From Candidatus Sumerlaeia bacterium (GTDB taxonomy: Bacteria > Sumerlaeota > Sumerlaeia > JABWBI01), in contig JABWBI010000009.1 of NCBI GenBank assembly GCA_013360565.1, positions 1-35,233 on the forward strand: a stretch of DNA of 35,233 bases, in the 5' to 3' direction. The position numbers were made by a program, and so were the translations under genes. How positions within the stretch are numbered: the stretch's first letter is position 1; the number at the start of each line of letters is the position of its first letter. Shown here piece after piece: positions 1 through 10,156 of the stretch. The notes beneath the pieces are model-generated. The model saw only the letters and a program-made list of their open reading frames with translations, was not told the origin of the DNA and searched no databases.

Positions 1-1179
1 GCCGTCGATCACCTGACCTGGCGCACCGCGCTCGGCCTGTCGCTCGCCGCCTGGGTGGTGCTTGCCAGCCTGCGCCTGCTTGCCCGCCGCCTCGGCGAAT
101 CCTGCAAGATCGTCGACGCCGGGCTGGCCGGCGCCGAGGAGAGTGGCCTCGTCGAGCTCGGCGCCGTCCCGGCGGAGAAAGGCGGTGATGAGGGGGGCGG
201 CGCGCTCGGCGATAAACTCCTGCGTGGCGACGCGGTGGAGAGTGCGCTCGATGTCGAGCTGCTCCTGGAGGGCGTCGGCGAGGTGGCGTGGCTGGCGGTG
301 GCGCTGGGCCGGGTCACCGCTCATCGCACGGAGAACGACGCGGGCGAGATCCTCGCGGAGGGCGGGGTTCTGCTCCTGGGGCAGGTGGAAGTCGTCGAGT
401 TCGCCGGGGCGGAGGTCGGGGCGGACGGCGCGCTTGAGAGCGACGCGGGCGTCGCGGTGGTGGGCGCTCCAGGCGTCTCCGTAGGCGAAGGGCTCACGGG
501 CGGTGAGGGCGAAGTGGCAGATGCAGCCGAGGCTGTAGACGTCGGTGCGGTCGTCCTGGGCCTCGCCGGCGAGAAGCTCGGGGGCGGAGTAGACTTGGTC
601 GCCGCCGGCGAAAGGGGCGTCGCCCTCGCCGGGTTCGCCGAGGCGCGCCATGCCGAAGTCGGTGACCGTCGGGCGGTCGTGTTCGTCGAAGAGAATGTTG
701 TCGTGCTTGAGGTCGCGGTGGAGGACGCCCTGGCCGTGGCAGAAGCCGACGGTGCGGCAGACGCGGATGAGAATCTCAAGCCAGTGGATGATGTGCTGGG
801 GGTCGGCGGGGATCGGATTCTTGCCCGAGGCGGGGCGGATGCGGCTGAGGATCGAACCGCCGGGCAGGAGGGTCATTGCGTGCCAGAGCCGGTCCTCGCC
901 GCGGCCGTAGTTGTAGACCTCGACGATGTGGTCGTGGCGCAGGCGGCCGCAGGCGCGGATCTCGGTGCGGTGTCGCTCTTCGATCTCCTCGCGGGAGATG
1001 CCCATCTCGCGCATGACCTTGGAGATGGCGATGACCTTGAGGGCGACCCAGCGGCCGAGGCCGGGCTCCCAGGCGCGGTGGACGACGCTGAAGCCGCCGG
1101 TGCCCAGGGGTTTGGGGTCGAGCTCGTAGTCGATCTCCGAGCGCAGGTGGAGGGCCGAAGCGGGGATTGCGTTGTCCAT
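1..1179 (-). CDS. Serine/threonine protein kinase, 3' end cut by window edge
   Basis: Reverse-strand reading from ATG at 1179 (MDNAIPASALHLRSEIDYELDPKPLGTGGFSVVHRAWEPGLGRWVALKVI...) contains a glycine-rich loop, ALKVI lysine, VLHRDLKHDNILFDE catalytic loop, DFG and YSAPE. Open to base 1. This frame is not in the supplied ORF track. Confidence 0.9.
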   Translation of the reverse strand, partial: MDNAIPASALHLRSEIDYELDPKPLGTGGFSVVHRAWEPGLGRWVALKVIAISKVMREMGISREEIEERHRTEIRACGRLRHDHIVEVYNYGRGEDRLWHAMTLLPGGSILSRIRPASGKNPIPADPQHIIHWLEILIRVCRTVGFCHGQGVLHRDLKHDNILFDEHDRPTVTDFGMARLGEPGEGDAPFAGGDQVYSAPELLAGEAQDDRTDVYSLGCICHFALTAREPFAYGDAWSAHHRDARVALKRAVRPDLRPGELDDFHLPQEQNPALREDLARVVLRAMSGDPAQRHRQPRHLADALQEQLDIERTLHRVATQEFIAERAAPLITAFLRRDGAELDEATLLGAGQPGVDDLAGFAEAAGKQAQAGKHHPGGERQAERGAPGQVIDG

Positions 1180-1238
1180 GATACCCCTTGTCCCTCTTTT
1201 CACGCCGGTCTTCAACCGGGGAGTTCGGCGCGGGCGCG

Positions 1239-3866
1239 TCAGAGAACGGGGTAGTCAGCCGGCGGCTGGATGGGCGGAGGCGGCTGTGGCACGGGCTCCG
1301 GGGGCGGGGGCGTCTGGCCGGACGGCGTGCTGCCGGGCAAGCGATAGCCGCTTCCGAAGGGATTGGGACCGGTGCCGGGGTAGACTCGCGTGCGCGGATC
1401 GCCCGGGGCGGCGTAGCTGCTGCCGTAGGTGTACGACGAGCCGCCGTGGTAGCCGCCGCCGCAGCTGGCCGTGGGTTCGGTGCCGGCGACGAACGGCACC
1501 TGGGGGTAGACTTGGCCGCTGCCGCAGGTGCTGGACCAGAGCAGACCGGACTCCGAGCAGATGTCGCGGAAGACCAGTCCCTCGGGGATGGAGAACTCCA
1601 TGGCGAGGGGTTCGTTGGGGTGCGTCTCGCGCCAGAGGGGGATGGCGCGCTCGATGAAGTCAGCCCAGATGGGGCCGGCGACCTTGCCGCCGGTCATCTC
1701 GGGGCCGAGGGGTGTGTTGTCGTCGAATCCGACGCGCACGATCACGGTCCAGTCGGGGGTCATGCCACCGAACCAGGCGTCGATGTTGTTGGTCGTGGTG
1801 CCGGTCTTTCCGGCGATCTGGGGCATGCCTTCCTGGCCGAGGAGGACGTTGCCGATGGTGGTCTGGCCGGTGCCGGTGCGGACGGCTTGGCGCATCATGT
1901 GGACGACCTGGTAGGCGTGCTGGGGGCTGAGGACATCGGGCCGGGCCTCGATGCGGTTGGAGCGTGAGCGCGTGTCACTTCCCCATCCAGCGCGGGTGTT
2001 GGGCGGCGTCAGCTCGGTCCAGGCCCGGGGCCGGATGGCGCGCCCGCCGTTGGCGATCGTGGCATAGCCGCAGGCCAGCGAGAGGGGCGAGACGTCATGG
2101 ACACCCAGGCCGAGGTTGATGAAGTTGGGCACCTGCCAGCGGCGGGTGCGGTCGGCGAAGTCGAAGCGCTGGACGTAGTCGCGCGTGCGACTGACGCCGA
2201 TGCGGCGGGTCATGAGAACGGTGACGACGTTGCGCGAGTGCTCGAGCGCCTCGATGAGCGTCGTGTCGCCGAAGTAGCGATTCTCGTAGTTGACGGGGAC
2301 ATAGGGCTCACGGCCGCCGGTGTTGAACTCGACGCGTTGGTCGGTGAAGACGGTGGCGGGCGTCATGCCGTTCTCCATCGCCGCGGCGAAGGCGAAGGGC
2401 TTGAAGCACGAGCCCGGCTGGCGGCCGTCCTGGACAGCGCGGTTGTACTCGCTGTGGCTCCAGTCGGTGCCGCCGACGAGCGCAAGGACTTCGCCGGTGT
2501 CGTTGTCGAGGACGACCATCGCGCCCTCAATGCGGGGCCAGTTGGGCAGGCGCGCAGTGAAGCGGCCCGTGGCGGCGTCGATCTCCTCGATGACGACGTC
2601 GATGAGCTCGCCCGCGCGCAGGATGCGCTCGGGGCGGAAGAAGGGGACGGGGCTGGTGTAGGCGCACTCGCCGGCCGCGTCGCCGTGGCGCAGACGCAGG
2701 AGGTCCTCCTCGACGGCGGTGATGCGGACGAGCCGGCGCTGACCCACGCGCAGGCGCCAGCCGAGGCCCTCATCCGGGTCGTTCTCGGCGACGAGGCGCT
2801 GCTCCTTGCGCGCGTGCCACATCGCCTCGGCTGTCGCGAGACCTCCGGTGAGCACCTGCTCGGCGAGGCGCTGGAGGGGGAGGTCCATCGTCGACCGAAT
2901 CGTCCACCCCTGGCCGGAGAAGCCGCCGCGGCCGAACTCGGGGTCCTCGCGGATCTGACGTCGGACGAGGTCGACGAAGTAGGGGGCGAGGTTCTGACGG
3001 TCGGGCAGCGAGCTGACCATCATCCCCTCCGCGCGGGCGCTGAGGTACTCCTCCTCGGTGATGTAGTTGAGGTCCCTCATGTTGCGCAGGACGAGATTGC
3101 GGCGCCATGTGGAGTCGTCGGGCCCGAGGGGCTGGCCATTGGCGTCGCGGTAATAGCGGCGCCCCTGTTCCGCCCGCTGGCGGGCGTCGATGGGATTGAA
3201 GCGCTCGGGGATCTGCGTGAGGCCGGCGATCGTCGCGCACTGGGCGAGGGAGAGGTCCTGGACGTCGACGCCGAAGTAGTAGCGCGCGGCGGCCTGGACC
3301 CCGTAGACGCCGTTGCCCATGGGGATTTGGTTCAGATAGAACTCGAGGATCTGGTCCTTGACGTAGCGCGACTCGATCTGGAGGGCGGCGAGAGCCTCGC
3401 GGATCTTGCGCTCGATGTTGCGGTCGGTGCCGACGTCCTCGAGCGTCTTGCGGGCGAGTTGCATGGTGATCGTCGAGGCTCCGCGGACGATGCCCGCGCT
3501 GCGGAAGTTCCAGTAGGCCGAGACGAGGACATCCCAGGGGCTCACGCCGACGTGGTCGTAGAAGCGCTCGTCCTCGGCGGCGCGGAAGGCGTCGATGAGG
3601 TGGGTGGGGACCTCCTCGATCGGGACGAAGTCGCGGCGCTCGACGGAGTAGAACTCGGCCACGAGCGTGGCGCCGGTGCGGTCGTAGACCCGGGTGATCA
3701 GGCGAGGGGAGTAGTGCTCGAACTCGGGGAGGGGGGGAGACTCGCCGATGAGTGCCAGCAGGACGCCGGTCGCTGCGCCGGCCCCAGCGGCGACGATCAG
3801 GAGGAGAAGAAGCGTCAACCGCCCGAGCCACAGCCAAGGGCGGGAAGGGAACAGAGGACCGAGCAT
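1239..3866 (-). CDS. Class A penicillin-binding protein (PBP1A-like transglycosylase/transpeptidase)
   Basis: N-terminal TM, EDERFYDHVG and GASTITMQLARK (GT51), PGSCFKP (SxxK), SRN (SxN), AGKTGTTTNNIDAWF (KTG); Pro-rich C-terminal tail. ATG at 3866 preferred over the ORF-track start at 3974. Confidence 0.95.
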   Translation of the reverse strand: MLGPLFPSRPWLWLGRLTLLLLLIVAAGAGAATGVLLALIGESPPLPEFEHYSPRLITRVYDRTGATLVAEFYSVERRDFVPIEEVPTHLIDAFRAAEDERFYDHVGVSPWDVLVSAYWNFRSAGIVRGASTITMQLARKTLEDVGTDRNIERKIREALAALQIESRYVKDQILEFYLNQIPMGNGVYGVQAAARYYFGVDVQDLSLAQCATIAGLTQIPERFNPIDARQRAEQGRRYYRDANGQPLGPDDSTWRRNLVLRNMRDLNYITEEEYLSARAEGMMVSSLPDRQNLAPYFVDLVRRQIREDPEFGRGGFSGQGWTIRSTMDLPLQRLAEQVLTGGLATAEAMWHARKEQRLVAENDPDEGLGWRLRVGQRRLVRITAVEEDLLRLRHGDAAGECAYTSPVPFFRPERILRAGELIDVVIEEIDAATGRFTARLPNWPRIEGAMVVLDNDTGEVLALVGGTDWSHSEYNRAVQDGRQPGSCFKPFAFAAAMENGMTPATVFTDQRVEFNTGGREPYVPVNYENRYFGDTTLIEALEHSRNVVTVLMTRRIGVSRTRDYVQRFDFADRTRRWQVPNFINLGLGVHDVSPLSLACGYATIANGGRAIRPRAWTELTPPNTRAGWGSDTRSRSNRIEARPDVLSPQHAYQVVHMMRQAVRTGTGQTTIGNVLLGQEGMPQIAGKTGTTTNNIDAWFGGMTPDWTVIVRVGFDDNTPLGPEMTGGKVAGPIWADFIERAIPLWRETHPNEPLAMEFSIPEGLVFRDICSESGLLWSSTCGSGQVYPQVPFVAGTEPTASCGGGYHGGSSYTYGSSYAAPGDPRTRVYPGTGPNPFGSGYRLPGSTPSGQTPPPPEPVPQPPPPIQPPADYPVL

Positions 3867-4030
3867 TGTGACTCCAGCGGACCTCCGCCGCCAGCCCGGT
3901 GTCAAGCCCGGACACAGATCACAGTTGACGACGCGCCATTTCGACTCGATGAGTTGCTCCCGGCAAGTCGCCACAGATCAGAGCGCCACGAGTCACACGC
4001 CTGAATTCGAAGACTCCCTGACCCCGCGTC

Positions 4031-4513
4031 ATGTTTGATACCATCCATGACTTTCTGTGGCGCTATCCGTGGCTGCTCTTCGTCGCGCTTCACCTGACGC
4101 TGGGGCGCACGGCCTCCATCAGCCAGGCGATCATCTTCAAGCTGGATCTGTGGATTGCCGCGCCGTTCGCTTTCTTCTGGGACTGTGTGCAGGTGCCGCT
4201 CTGGTGGTGGCTCTACAATGCAGTGTCCCGGCGAACGCTCCGGACAAAGGCGATGACCCAGTGGATCGAGCGGCGCGAGCAGCGTGCCGAGCATCGCCGC
4301 CTCTGGCAGCGATTCGGCGCACTCGGCAATGGCGGCGTCGTGCTGCTGGCCGCCCTGCCGTTCTGGGGATGCGGGATGTGGACGGCGACTCTGCTGGCCT
4401 GGAGCATGGGCTCGCGCCTGAGCCGGGCGTTTTGGTATCTCGCGCTCGGGGGCCTGCTGGGGCTGATGGCGATGATTGCCCTTGGCCTGGGCGTCAAGTC
4501 GGTGGTCACTTGA
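4031..4513 (+). CDS. Small integral membrane protein, putative small multidrug export family (COG2426/PF06695-like)
   Basis: 160 aa, multiple hydrophobic segments, RFGALGNGGVVLLAALPFWGCGMWTATLLAWSMG pattern. Confidence 0.6.
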   Translation: MFDTIHDFLWRYPWLLFVALHLTLGRTASISQAIIFKLDLWIAAPFAFFWDCVQVPLWWWLYNAVSRRTLRTKAMTQWIERREQRAEHRRLWQRFGALGNGGVVLLAALPFWGCGMWTATLLAWSMGSRLSRAFWYLALGGLLGLMAMIALGLGVKSVVT

Positions 4514-4580
4514 GGGGATGGGTTCGGTTCTTGCCGCACCTCTCTCCGCGAGTGCCACCTTGTCGCGCTTTTCCCCGCCC

Positions 4581-6431
4581 ATGCCCCGACGCCTTGCTCT
4601 CCTCACCGTGCTTCCCCTCTGTGCCGGGCAGGCCCTCGCGGCCAATGCCATCGTCACGCTGAGTGCTTCCGCCGAGCCGGCCGTGGTGCCTCCGGGCAGC
4701 ACGTTCACGGTGGAGGTCTCCATGTCGATCGAGGACCCATGGCACGTGTACGGTCTGTATGCGGCCGGAGGGCCCGTGCCCACGAGCGTCGCTCTGGACG
4801 AAAGCCCAGGATTCGCGGCAGCGGGAGCCCCGTCGGAGCCCGAGCCGCACATGATCTATGACAATGGGTTCCAACTCGTCCTGCCGATGCACCCGGGGCG
4901 GCCCGTCTTCCGGCTGCCTGTGACGGTGTCTCCGGAAGTCCCCCCGGGTCAGCACACGCTCAGTGTCGAGGTGCGCTATCAGGCATGCAACGACACCACG
5001 TGCCTCCGGCCGGCGCGCGAGACGCTGGCGGTCTCCGTGACGATCGACCCCGCGGCGCCGATGCCCGAGCCGCCGGTCCAACTCGGTGCGGCGGTGCCAC
5101 CGCCCCCCCCATCCGCTGGCGCGCTGTCGCCCGACGAGGTGCGCCTGCGCGCCGAAATGCAGAGCGTGATGGAGCGCGGTCTCGCGGCTTTTCTCGTCTC
5201 CGCGGGTCTGTTCGGGTTTCTCTCACTGCTGACGCCGTGCGTGTTCCCCATGATTCCGATCACCGTCTCGCTCTTCGCGAAGCGCGGTGAGCGGGGCCAG
5301 GGGCGCCCGGTCGTCTCCGCGCTCGTCTACGGCGCGTCGATCGTCGGGACGTACACACTGCTGGGCCTGATCCTCGCCGTGACCTGGGGCGCTTCGGGGG
5401 CGCGGCAGATCGCCGCCGACCCCTGGATGAACATGGCCCTGGGGCTGCTCTTCGTGGTCCTGGCGCTGAGTCTCTTTGGGCTGTTCGAGATCCGGATGCC
5501 GGCGTGGATGCTGAACTGGGCGGGCCGGGGGCAGCAGCGGGGCGGGTATCTCGGCGTGATGTTCATGGGCCTGGCGTTCACGCTGACTTCCTTCACGTGC
5601 ACGGTCGCTTTCGCGGGATTCCTCTTGGCCCAGGCCGCTCAGGGGCACTGGCTCTGGCCCGGTCTCGGAATGCTGGTGTTCTCGGCCTGCTTCGCGCTGC
5701 CGTTCTTCCTCCTCGCCCTTTTTCCCCACTGGATCTCGCGCCTGCCCTCTTCGGGCGGCTGGCTGCACATCACCAAGGTGCTGATGGGCTTTCTCGAGAT
5801 CGCCGCGGCGCTGAAGTTCTTCTCGAATGCGGACCTCGTGTGGGACTGGGGTGTCCTCCGCAATGGCAGCGTGCTGGCGATGTGGACACTCATCGCGCTC
5901 GCGATGACGATCTACCTCGTGAACGCCCTGCGCGAGCGCCTGGCTCTGGGACGTAGTGGACTGGCCCTGGCCAGCGGAGCGCTGACCGTCACCCTGGCTG
6001 TCGGCCTCACGGGGGGGCCACTGCCGCTGTGGGTGGCGACGTATCTGCCGGAGATCGGCCACGATGACCTGACGTGGCACGAAGACCTGGAGTCCGCCTA
6101 TGCCGAGGCGCGGGAGACGGGACGGAACATCTTCGTGGATTTCACCGGATACACCTGCACGAACTGCCGCCAGATGGAGATCGAGGCCTTTCCGCACCCG
6201 GCGGTGAAACCGCTCTTGGAGGAGTACATCCGCGTCCGGCTCTACACCGACGATCTCCAGGAGGGAGACCGGTGGGCTGCGATTCAGGAGGAGCGCTTCG
6301 GAACGTCGGCGCTGCCATTCTATGCGTTGATCACGCCCGCGGATGAGATTCTGGATGTGCGAGCGGGCATGGTGAGGCCGCCGGAGGCCTTTGCGGAGTT
6401 TCTCCGGGCGGGTGTCGCCTCGGCCCGCTGA
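4581..6431 (+). CDS. dsbD: Thiol:disulfide interchange protein DsbD
   Basis: Signal peptide, N-terminal immunoglobulin-like domain with CNDTTC, TM domain with TPCVFPMIPITVSLF, C-terminal thioredoxin-like domain FVDFTGYTCTNCRQME. Start chosen at MPRRLALL. Confidence 0.9.
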   Translation: MPRRLALLTVLPLCAGQALAANAIVTLSASAEPAVVPPGSTFTVEVSMSIEDPWHVYGLYAAGGPVPTSVALDESPGFAAAGAPSEPEPHMIYDNGFQLVLPMHPGRPVFRLPVTVSPEVPPGQHTLSVEVRYQACNDTTCLRPARETLAVSVTIDPAAPMPEPPVQLGAAVPPPPPSAGALSPDEVRLRAEMQSVMERGLAAFLVSAGLFGFLSLLTPCVFPMIPITVSLFAKRGERGQGRPVVSALVYGASIVGTYTLLGLILAVTWGASGARQIAADPWMNMALGLLFVVLALSLFGLFEIRMPAWMLNWAGRGQQRGGYLGVMFMGLAFTLTSFTCTVAFAGFLLAQAAQGHWLWPGLGMLVFSACFALPFFLLALFPHWISRLPSSGGWLHITKVLMGFLEIAAALKFFSNADLVWDWGVLRNGSVLAMWTLIALAMTIYLVNALRERLALGRSGLALASGALTVTLAVGLTGGPLPLWVATYLPEIGHDDLTWHEDLESAYAEARETGRNIFVDFTGYTCTNCRQMEIEAFPHPAVKPLLEEYIRVRLYTDDLQEGDRWAAIQEERFGTSALPFYALITPADEILDVRAGMVRPPEAFAEFLRAGVASAR

Positions 6432-6439
6432 GATCTCTC

Positions 6440-6727
6440 TCAGCGCTGGGGCTGTGACCGCTGCATGTTGAAGACGCGCAGGCAGTGCTCGTAGATGTCC
6501 GTCGGCTCACGGTCGCTGCCGGGGAAGAGAGCGAAGAGCTGGTCACGCGCGCGCTGTACGCGGGGGTGATCCCCTGCCCGGAGGCCGGTCATGATCTCCT
6601 GCTCGAGCACGGCGACCTGGGCATTGCGCTCGGCGACATCGGCGTCGCTGCTGCTCTTGATCAGCCACGGCACGGCCATGAAGAGGGCCGCGCAGACGCA
6701 GGCGATGATCATCACTGTGCGGAACAT
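6440..6727 (-). CDS. Small membrane-anchored protein of unknown function
   Basis: 95 aa, MFRTVMIIACVCAALFMAVPWLIKSS TM anchor; start overlaps the end of the upstream histidine kinase gene (translational coupling). Confidence 0.65.
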   Translation of the reverse strand: MFRTVMIIACVCAALFMAVPWLIKSSSDADVAERNAQVAVLEQEIMTGLRAGDHPRVQRARDQLFALFPGSDREPTDIYEHCLRVFNMQRSQPQR

Positions 6728-8025
6728 GGGGCTGCCTCCTGTGAGGGGGTGCCGGAGTCCGGGAGCTGCGGGAGAATGAACCGGATCGTCGTTCCCCGCC
6801 CGGGCTCCGAGTCGATTTCGAGCGTGCCTCCGTGCTCCTCGAGGATCTTCTTCGTCACGGGCATGCCCAGACCCGTCCCCTTCGAGCCCTTGGTCGAGTA
6901 GAACGGGTCGAAGATCTGATCGAGCAGATGCGGGGGGATGCCACAGCCTGTGTCGGCGATCTCCAGGACGGTGTAGTCGTGCACGCCGTCGGTTTTGAAC
7001 ATCCGGTAGGCCGTCTCGCCCCGGTAGAGATGGAGCGCGCGGACGGTGACGCTTCCGCCCATCATGCATGCGTCGATCCCGTTGCCGACGACATTGAGGA
7101 GGCAGCGGAAGAACTGATCGGGATCGGCGAGGACGGGGGGAATATCTGGGGGCAGGTCGACCTCGAGTGACACCTGTGCTTCGGCCGCGCGCGTGGCGAG
7201 GGTGTCGAAGACCTCTTGGATGAGACTGTGCAGTTCGACGCCAGAGCGGATCGGCTTGCGCGCCTTCGAGAAGTCGAGCATGTCAAGGACGAGGAGCGAG
7301 ATGCGGTTGATGTTGCGCTTGAGCATCTCCCATCCGCGGTCCCGCATGGAGATGTCGGCCTCCTCGAAGGCCATCTCCACGAGAGCCATGCCCCCCTTGA
7401 CCCCTGTGAGGATGTTCTTGATGCAGTGAGAGATGCCCGAGACGGTCTGGCCGAGCGTCGCCAGGCGCGCCGTGTTGACCAGCTCGCTGTGGAGGCGCGC
7501 GTTCTCGATGGCCACGGCGGCCTGGCTGGCCATGATCTGAAGAACGCTGAGGTCGTCCGCGGTGAAGTGCTCGCCCCCCTCGGGACGGGTGACGTTGATT
7601 GTCCCGATCACGCGACCCTTGGCCTGGAGCGGCACGCACATGGAGCTGCGCATCGCACGGCCGGTCACAATCGACTCGAAGCGCGGGTCCGAGACAACCT
7701 TGTCGTCGAGCAGCACGGGCTCGGCATGCTCGATGACCCACTCGGCGATGGAGCCCCTTCGGGGGATGTAGCCGCGCTCGACGACCTCGCGGGGGAGGCC
7801 GCGGGAGGCGAGCATCTTCAGCTCGTCGCTCTCACGATCGATGAGCAGGATTGACCCCTGAGGGGCTTCGAGCTCGCGCGTCGTGAGATCGAGGATCAGC
7901 TCGAGGAGGGGCTGGAGCTCGAGGGTCGAGCTGATCGCCTGGCAGATGGCGAAGAGCGACGCGTTGATGCCCTCGGCCGGGGGGGGCGAAGGCACTTGAA
8001 GGTTCGGACTGGGCAAGGTGGCCAT
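6712..8025 (-). CDS. GAF-domain sensor histidine kinase (NtrB-like HATPase)
   Basis: N-terminal GAF-like region (SILLIDRESDELKMLASRGLP...VPLQAKGRVIGTINVTRPE), H-box GISHCIKNILTG, N-box NVVGNGIDA, DTGCGIP, STKGSKGTGLGM. Confidence 0.92.
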   Translation of the reverse strand: MATLPSPNLQVPSPPPAEGINASLFAICQAISSTLELQPLLELILDLTTRELEAPQGSILLIDRESDELKMLASRGLPREVVERGYIPRRGSIAEWVIEHAEPVLLDDKVVSDPRFESIVTGRAMRSSMCVPLQAKGRVIGTINVTRPEGGEHFTADDLSVLQIMASQAAVAIENARLHSELVNTARLATLGQTVSGISHCIKNILTGVKGGMALVEMAFEEADISMRDRGWEMLKRNINRISLLVLDMLDFSKARKPIRSGVELHSLIQEVFDTLATRAAEAQVSLEVDLPPDIPPVLADPDQFFRCLLNVVGNGIDACMMGGSVTVRALHLYRGETAYRMFKTDGVHDYTVLEIADTGCGIPPHLLDQIFDPFYSTKGSKGTGLGMPVTKKILEEHGGTLEIDSEPGRGTTIRFILPQLPDSGTPSQEAAPCSAQ

Positions 8026-8030
8026 CTCGC

Positions 8031-9251
8031 TCAGACCTCGAGGATGTGGGCTGCGGGGTTGACCCCAAAAGCATCGGGACTGAGGACCTCATCGACCTCG
8101 CGGAGAAACTTGCCGGACTCGTCGCGCTGGGCGAGATCCATGAGCTTGGGGGCCTTCATGCGCACTCCGTGCCGGTAGAGCGCGAGGACATGGGGGTGGA
8201 TCAGGTCGTCGTGCCTGATGCTGACCACGAGACCCACCTCGCCGGTGGTCAGGCGGACGAGGCTGCCCATGGGATAGACACCGACACACTCGATGAAGCG
8301 ATCGACGAAGAGAGGCTCGAAGTCCTTCCCGCGGAGGCTGTAGATGAGCGCCATCGCCCTGTAGGGCAGCTGCTCCTCCTTGTAGCACCGCTTCGAGGTG
8401 AGAGCGTCATAGACGTCGGCGACGGCAGTGATGCGGCCCCACTGCGTGATCTCTTCGCCCCGGAGACCGCGGGGATAGCCCGAGCCGTTGCAGCGCTCGT
8501 GGTGCTCGTGGGCGACGATGGGGATGTCACTGCGGTGCGGGAAGCTCTCCTGGAGGAACTCGACGCCGCGCGTCGTGTGAGTCTTCATGATCTCGAATTC
8601 GGCGGCGGTGAGCTTGCCGGGCTTGTTGAGAATCTCCGGGGGCACAAGCATCTTGCCGACGTCGTGGAGCAGAACCGACTCGCCGAAGCGCTGGAGCTCG
8701 TCGCGGTCGAGCCCGAGTGCCTTGCCGAGCGTGAGGGCGAAGACGGTCACATTGACGCTGTGGCTGAAGGTGTACTCGTCGAAGTTCATCAGCTTGGTCA
8801 GGCTCGCGAGCGCGTCGTCGTTGCGCATGCAGGAGTCGACGAGATCCTCGACGACCTCGCGGGTCTGCTCCTCGTGGAGCTGGCGCCCGGCACGGACGTC
8901 CGCGAAGATGTCGTGCATGGCGGTGACGGCGACTTTGTAGGCCTGCTTGGCGGCGGGGAGCTCTTCACGGAACTCGGCGTTGTAGGCCGACCGCATCTTG
9001 GGCTTGGGCGGTTCGAGAGCCGGCGGCGACCCGGGCTCGGGGGTCGCGACCGCCACCGCGACGCGGGAGTCGACGTCCGCGCCCCGGGCTGTGTCGATGT
9101 GGAGCTCCCGGACGAAGTACTTGCGCAGCTTCTCGATCTGGTCGCGGCTGGTGATCTGCTTCCGGAAAAAGGGCACCTCCAGCCAGCCGCGGTCGACTTT
9201 CTCCACGTACATTCCGACCCGGAGGTCATCGATGGTGATCTTTCGCAGCAT
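8031..9251 (-). CDS. HD-GYP domain protein (putative cyclic dinucleotide phosphodiesterase) with N-terminal DUF3391-like region
   Basis: LLHDVGKMLVPPEILNKPGKL, HEHHERCNGSGYPRGLRGEEI, VADVYDALTSKR; N-terminus MLRKITIDDLRVGMYVEKVDRGW. Confidence 0.92.
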   Translation of the reverse strand: MLRKITIDDLRVGMYVEKVDRGWLEVPFFRKQITSRDQIEKLRKYFVRELHIDTARGADVDSRVAVAVATPEPGSPPALEPPKPKMRSAYNAEFREELPAAKQAYKVAVTAMHDIFADVRAGRQLHEEQTREVVEDLVDSCMRNDDALASLTKLMNFDEYTFSHSVNVTVFALTLGKALGLDRDELQRFGESVLLHDVGKMLVPPEILNKPGKLTAAEFEIMKTHTTRGVEFLQESFPHRSDIPIVAHEHHERCNGSGYPRGLRGEEITQWGRITAVADVYDALTSKRCYKEEQLPYRAMALIYSLRGKDFEPLFVDRFIECVGVYPMGSLVRLTTGEVGLVVSIRHDDLIHPHVLALYRHGVRMKAPKLMDLAQRDESGKFLREVDEVLSPDAFGVNPAAHILEV

Positions 9252-9471
9252 GAGTGTCCGCGCGCGGGCCCTGAGAGGCCCGGTGCGCCCTCTCAACCGA
9301 TTGCATCGGCAAGACGGTCCGCCTTCTTGAGACGGGCGGCTGGTGAAAAGTCACGGAAAGTCAGCGCTCTGGCGGCGAGAGGCCGGGGAGGGCGTTCGCT
9401 CTTGACCCCGGTCCCCCGGGCCGCCCAATCTCGGAGGCCGAATCCGACTCAACACACGGGAGAACCGACCC

Positions 9472-10098
9472 ATGGCACACACGCTTCCGCCTCTTCCCTA
9501 TGCCGCCACCGCGCTCGAGCCGACGATCGACGCGCGGACCATGGAGATCCACCATGGCAAGCATCACAACGCCTACGTGACGAACCTGAACAACGCCATC
9601 GCGGGAAATGCCGCTCTGGAGGCCAAGTCCGTCGAGGCTCTCATCGCGGACTTGGCGGCCGTGCCCGAAAACATCCGTGGTGCGGTCCGGAACAACGGCG
9701 GGGGGCACGCCAATCATACGCTCTTCTGGCAGCTGATGAGCCCTGGCAAGGGCGGTGCACCTGCCGGGATCGCCGCGGACGCGATCAACAGCGCCTTCGG
9801 GAGCTTCGACAAATTCAAGGAGGAGTTCCAGAAGGCCGCGGTTGGGCGGTTCGGTTCGGGGTGGGCGTGGCTCGTCGTCGAGGGGGGCCAACTCGCCATC
9901 GGGTCCACCGCCAACCAGGACACCCCGCTGATGGGCAAAGCCGTGGCCGGACTCGGCGGGACGCCAATTCTTGCCCTCGATGTCTGGGAGCACGCTTACT
10001 ACTTGAACTACCAGAACCGTCGGCCGGACTATGTCGCCGCTTGGTGGAATGTCGTCAACTGGGACAAGGTCAACGAGCTCCTCGCCAAGGCGAAGTGA
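9472..10098 (+). CDS. sodA: Superoxide dismutase, Mn-type Fe/Mn family
   Basis: [57 protein letters not shown]. Confidence 0.95.
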   Translation: MAHTLPPLPYAATALEPTIDARTMEIHHGKHHNAYVTNLNNAIAGNAALEAKSVEALIADLAAVPENIRGAVRNNGGGHANHTLFWQLMSPGKGGAPAGIAADAINSAFGSFDKFKEEFQKAAVGRFGSGWAWLVVEGGQLAIGSTANQDTPLMGKAVAGLGGTPILALDVWEHAYYLNYQNRRPDYVAAWWNVVNWDKVNELLAKAK

Positions 10099-10156
10099 GC
10101 TGAGCGAGCACCTGGAGACCGGCCGGGGGCCTTCCCTGGCTGATTTGCTCCATGCC

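Noticed and set aside
55-1254. 399-aa plus-strand ORF
   Set aside because: Antisense to a protein kinase frame with complete catalytic motifs.
2097-4004. 635-aa plus-strand ORF antisense to the PBP gene
   Set aside because: Acidic, low-complexity translation; the opposite strand has clear PBP motifs. High GC leaves antisense frames open.
8046-10103. 685-aa plus-strand ORF
   Set aside because: Antisense to HD-GYP and out of frame with sodA; no recognisable domain.
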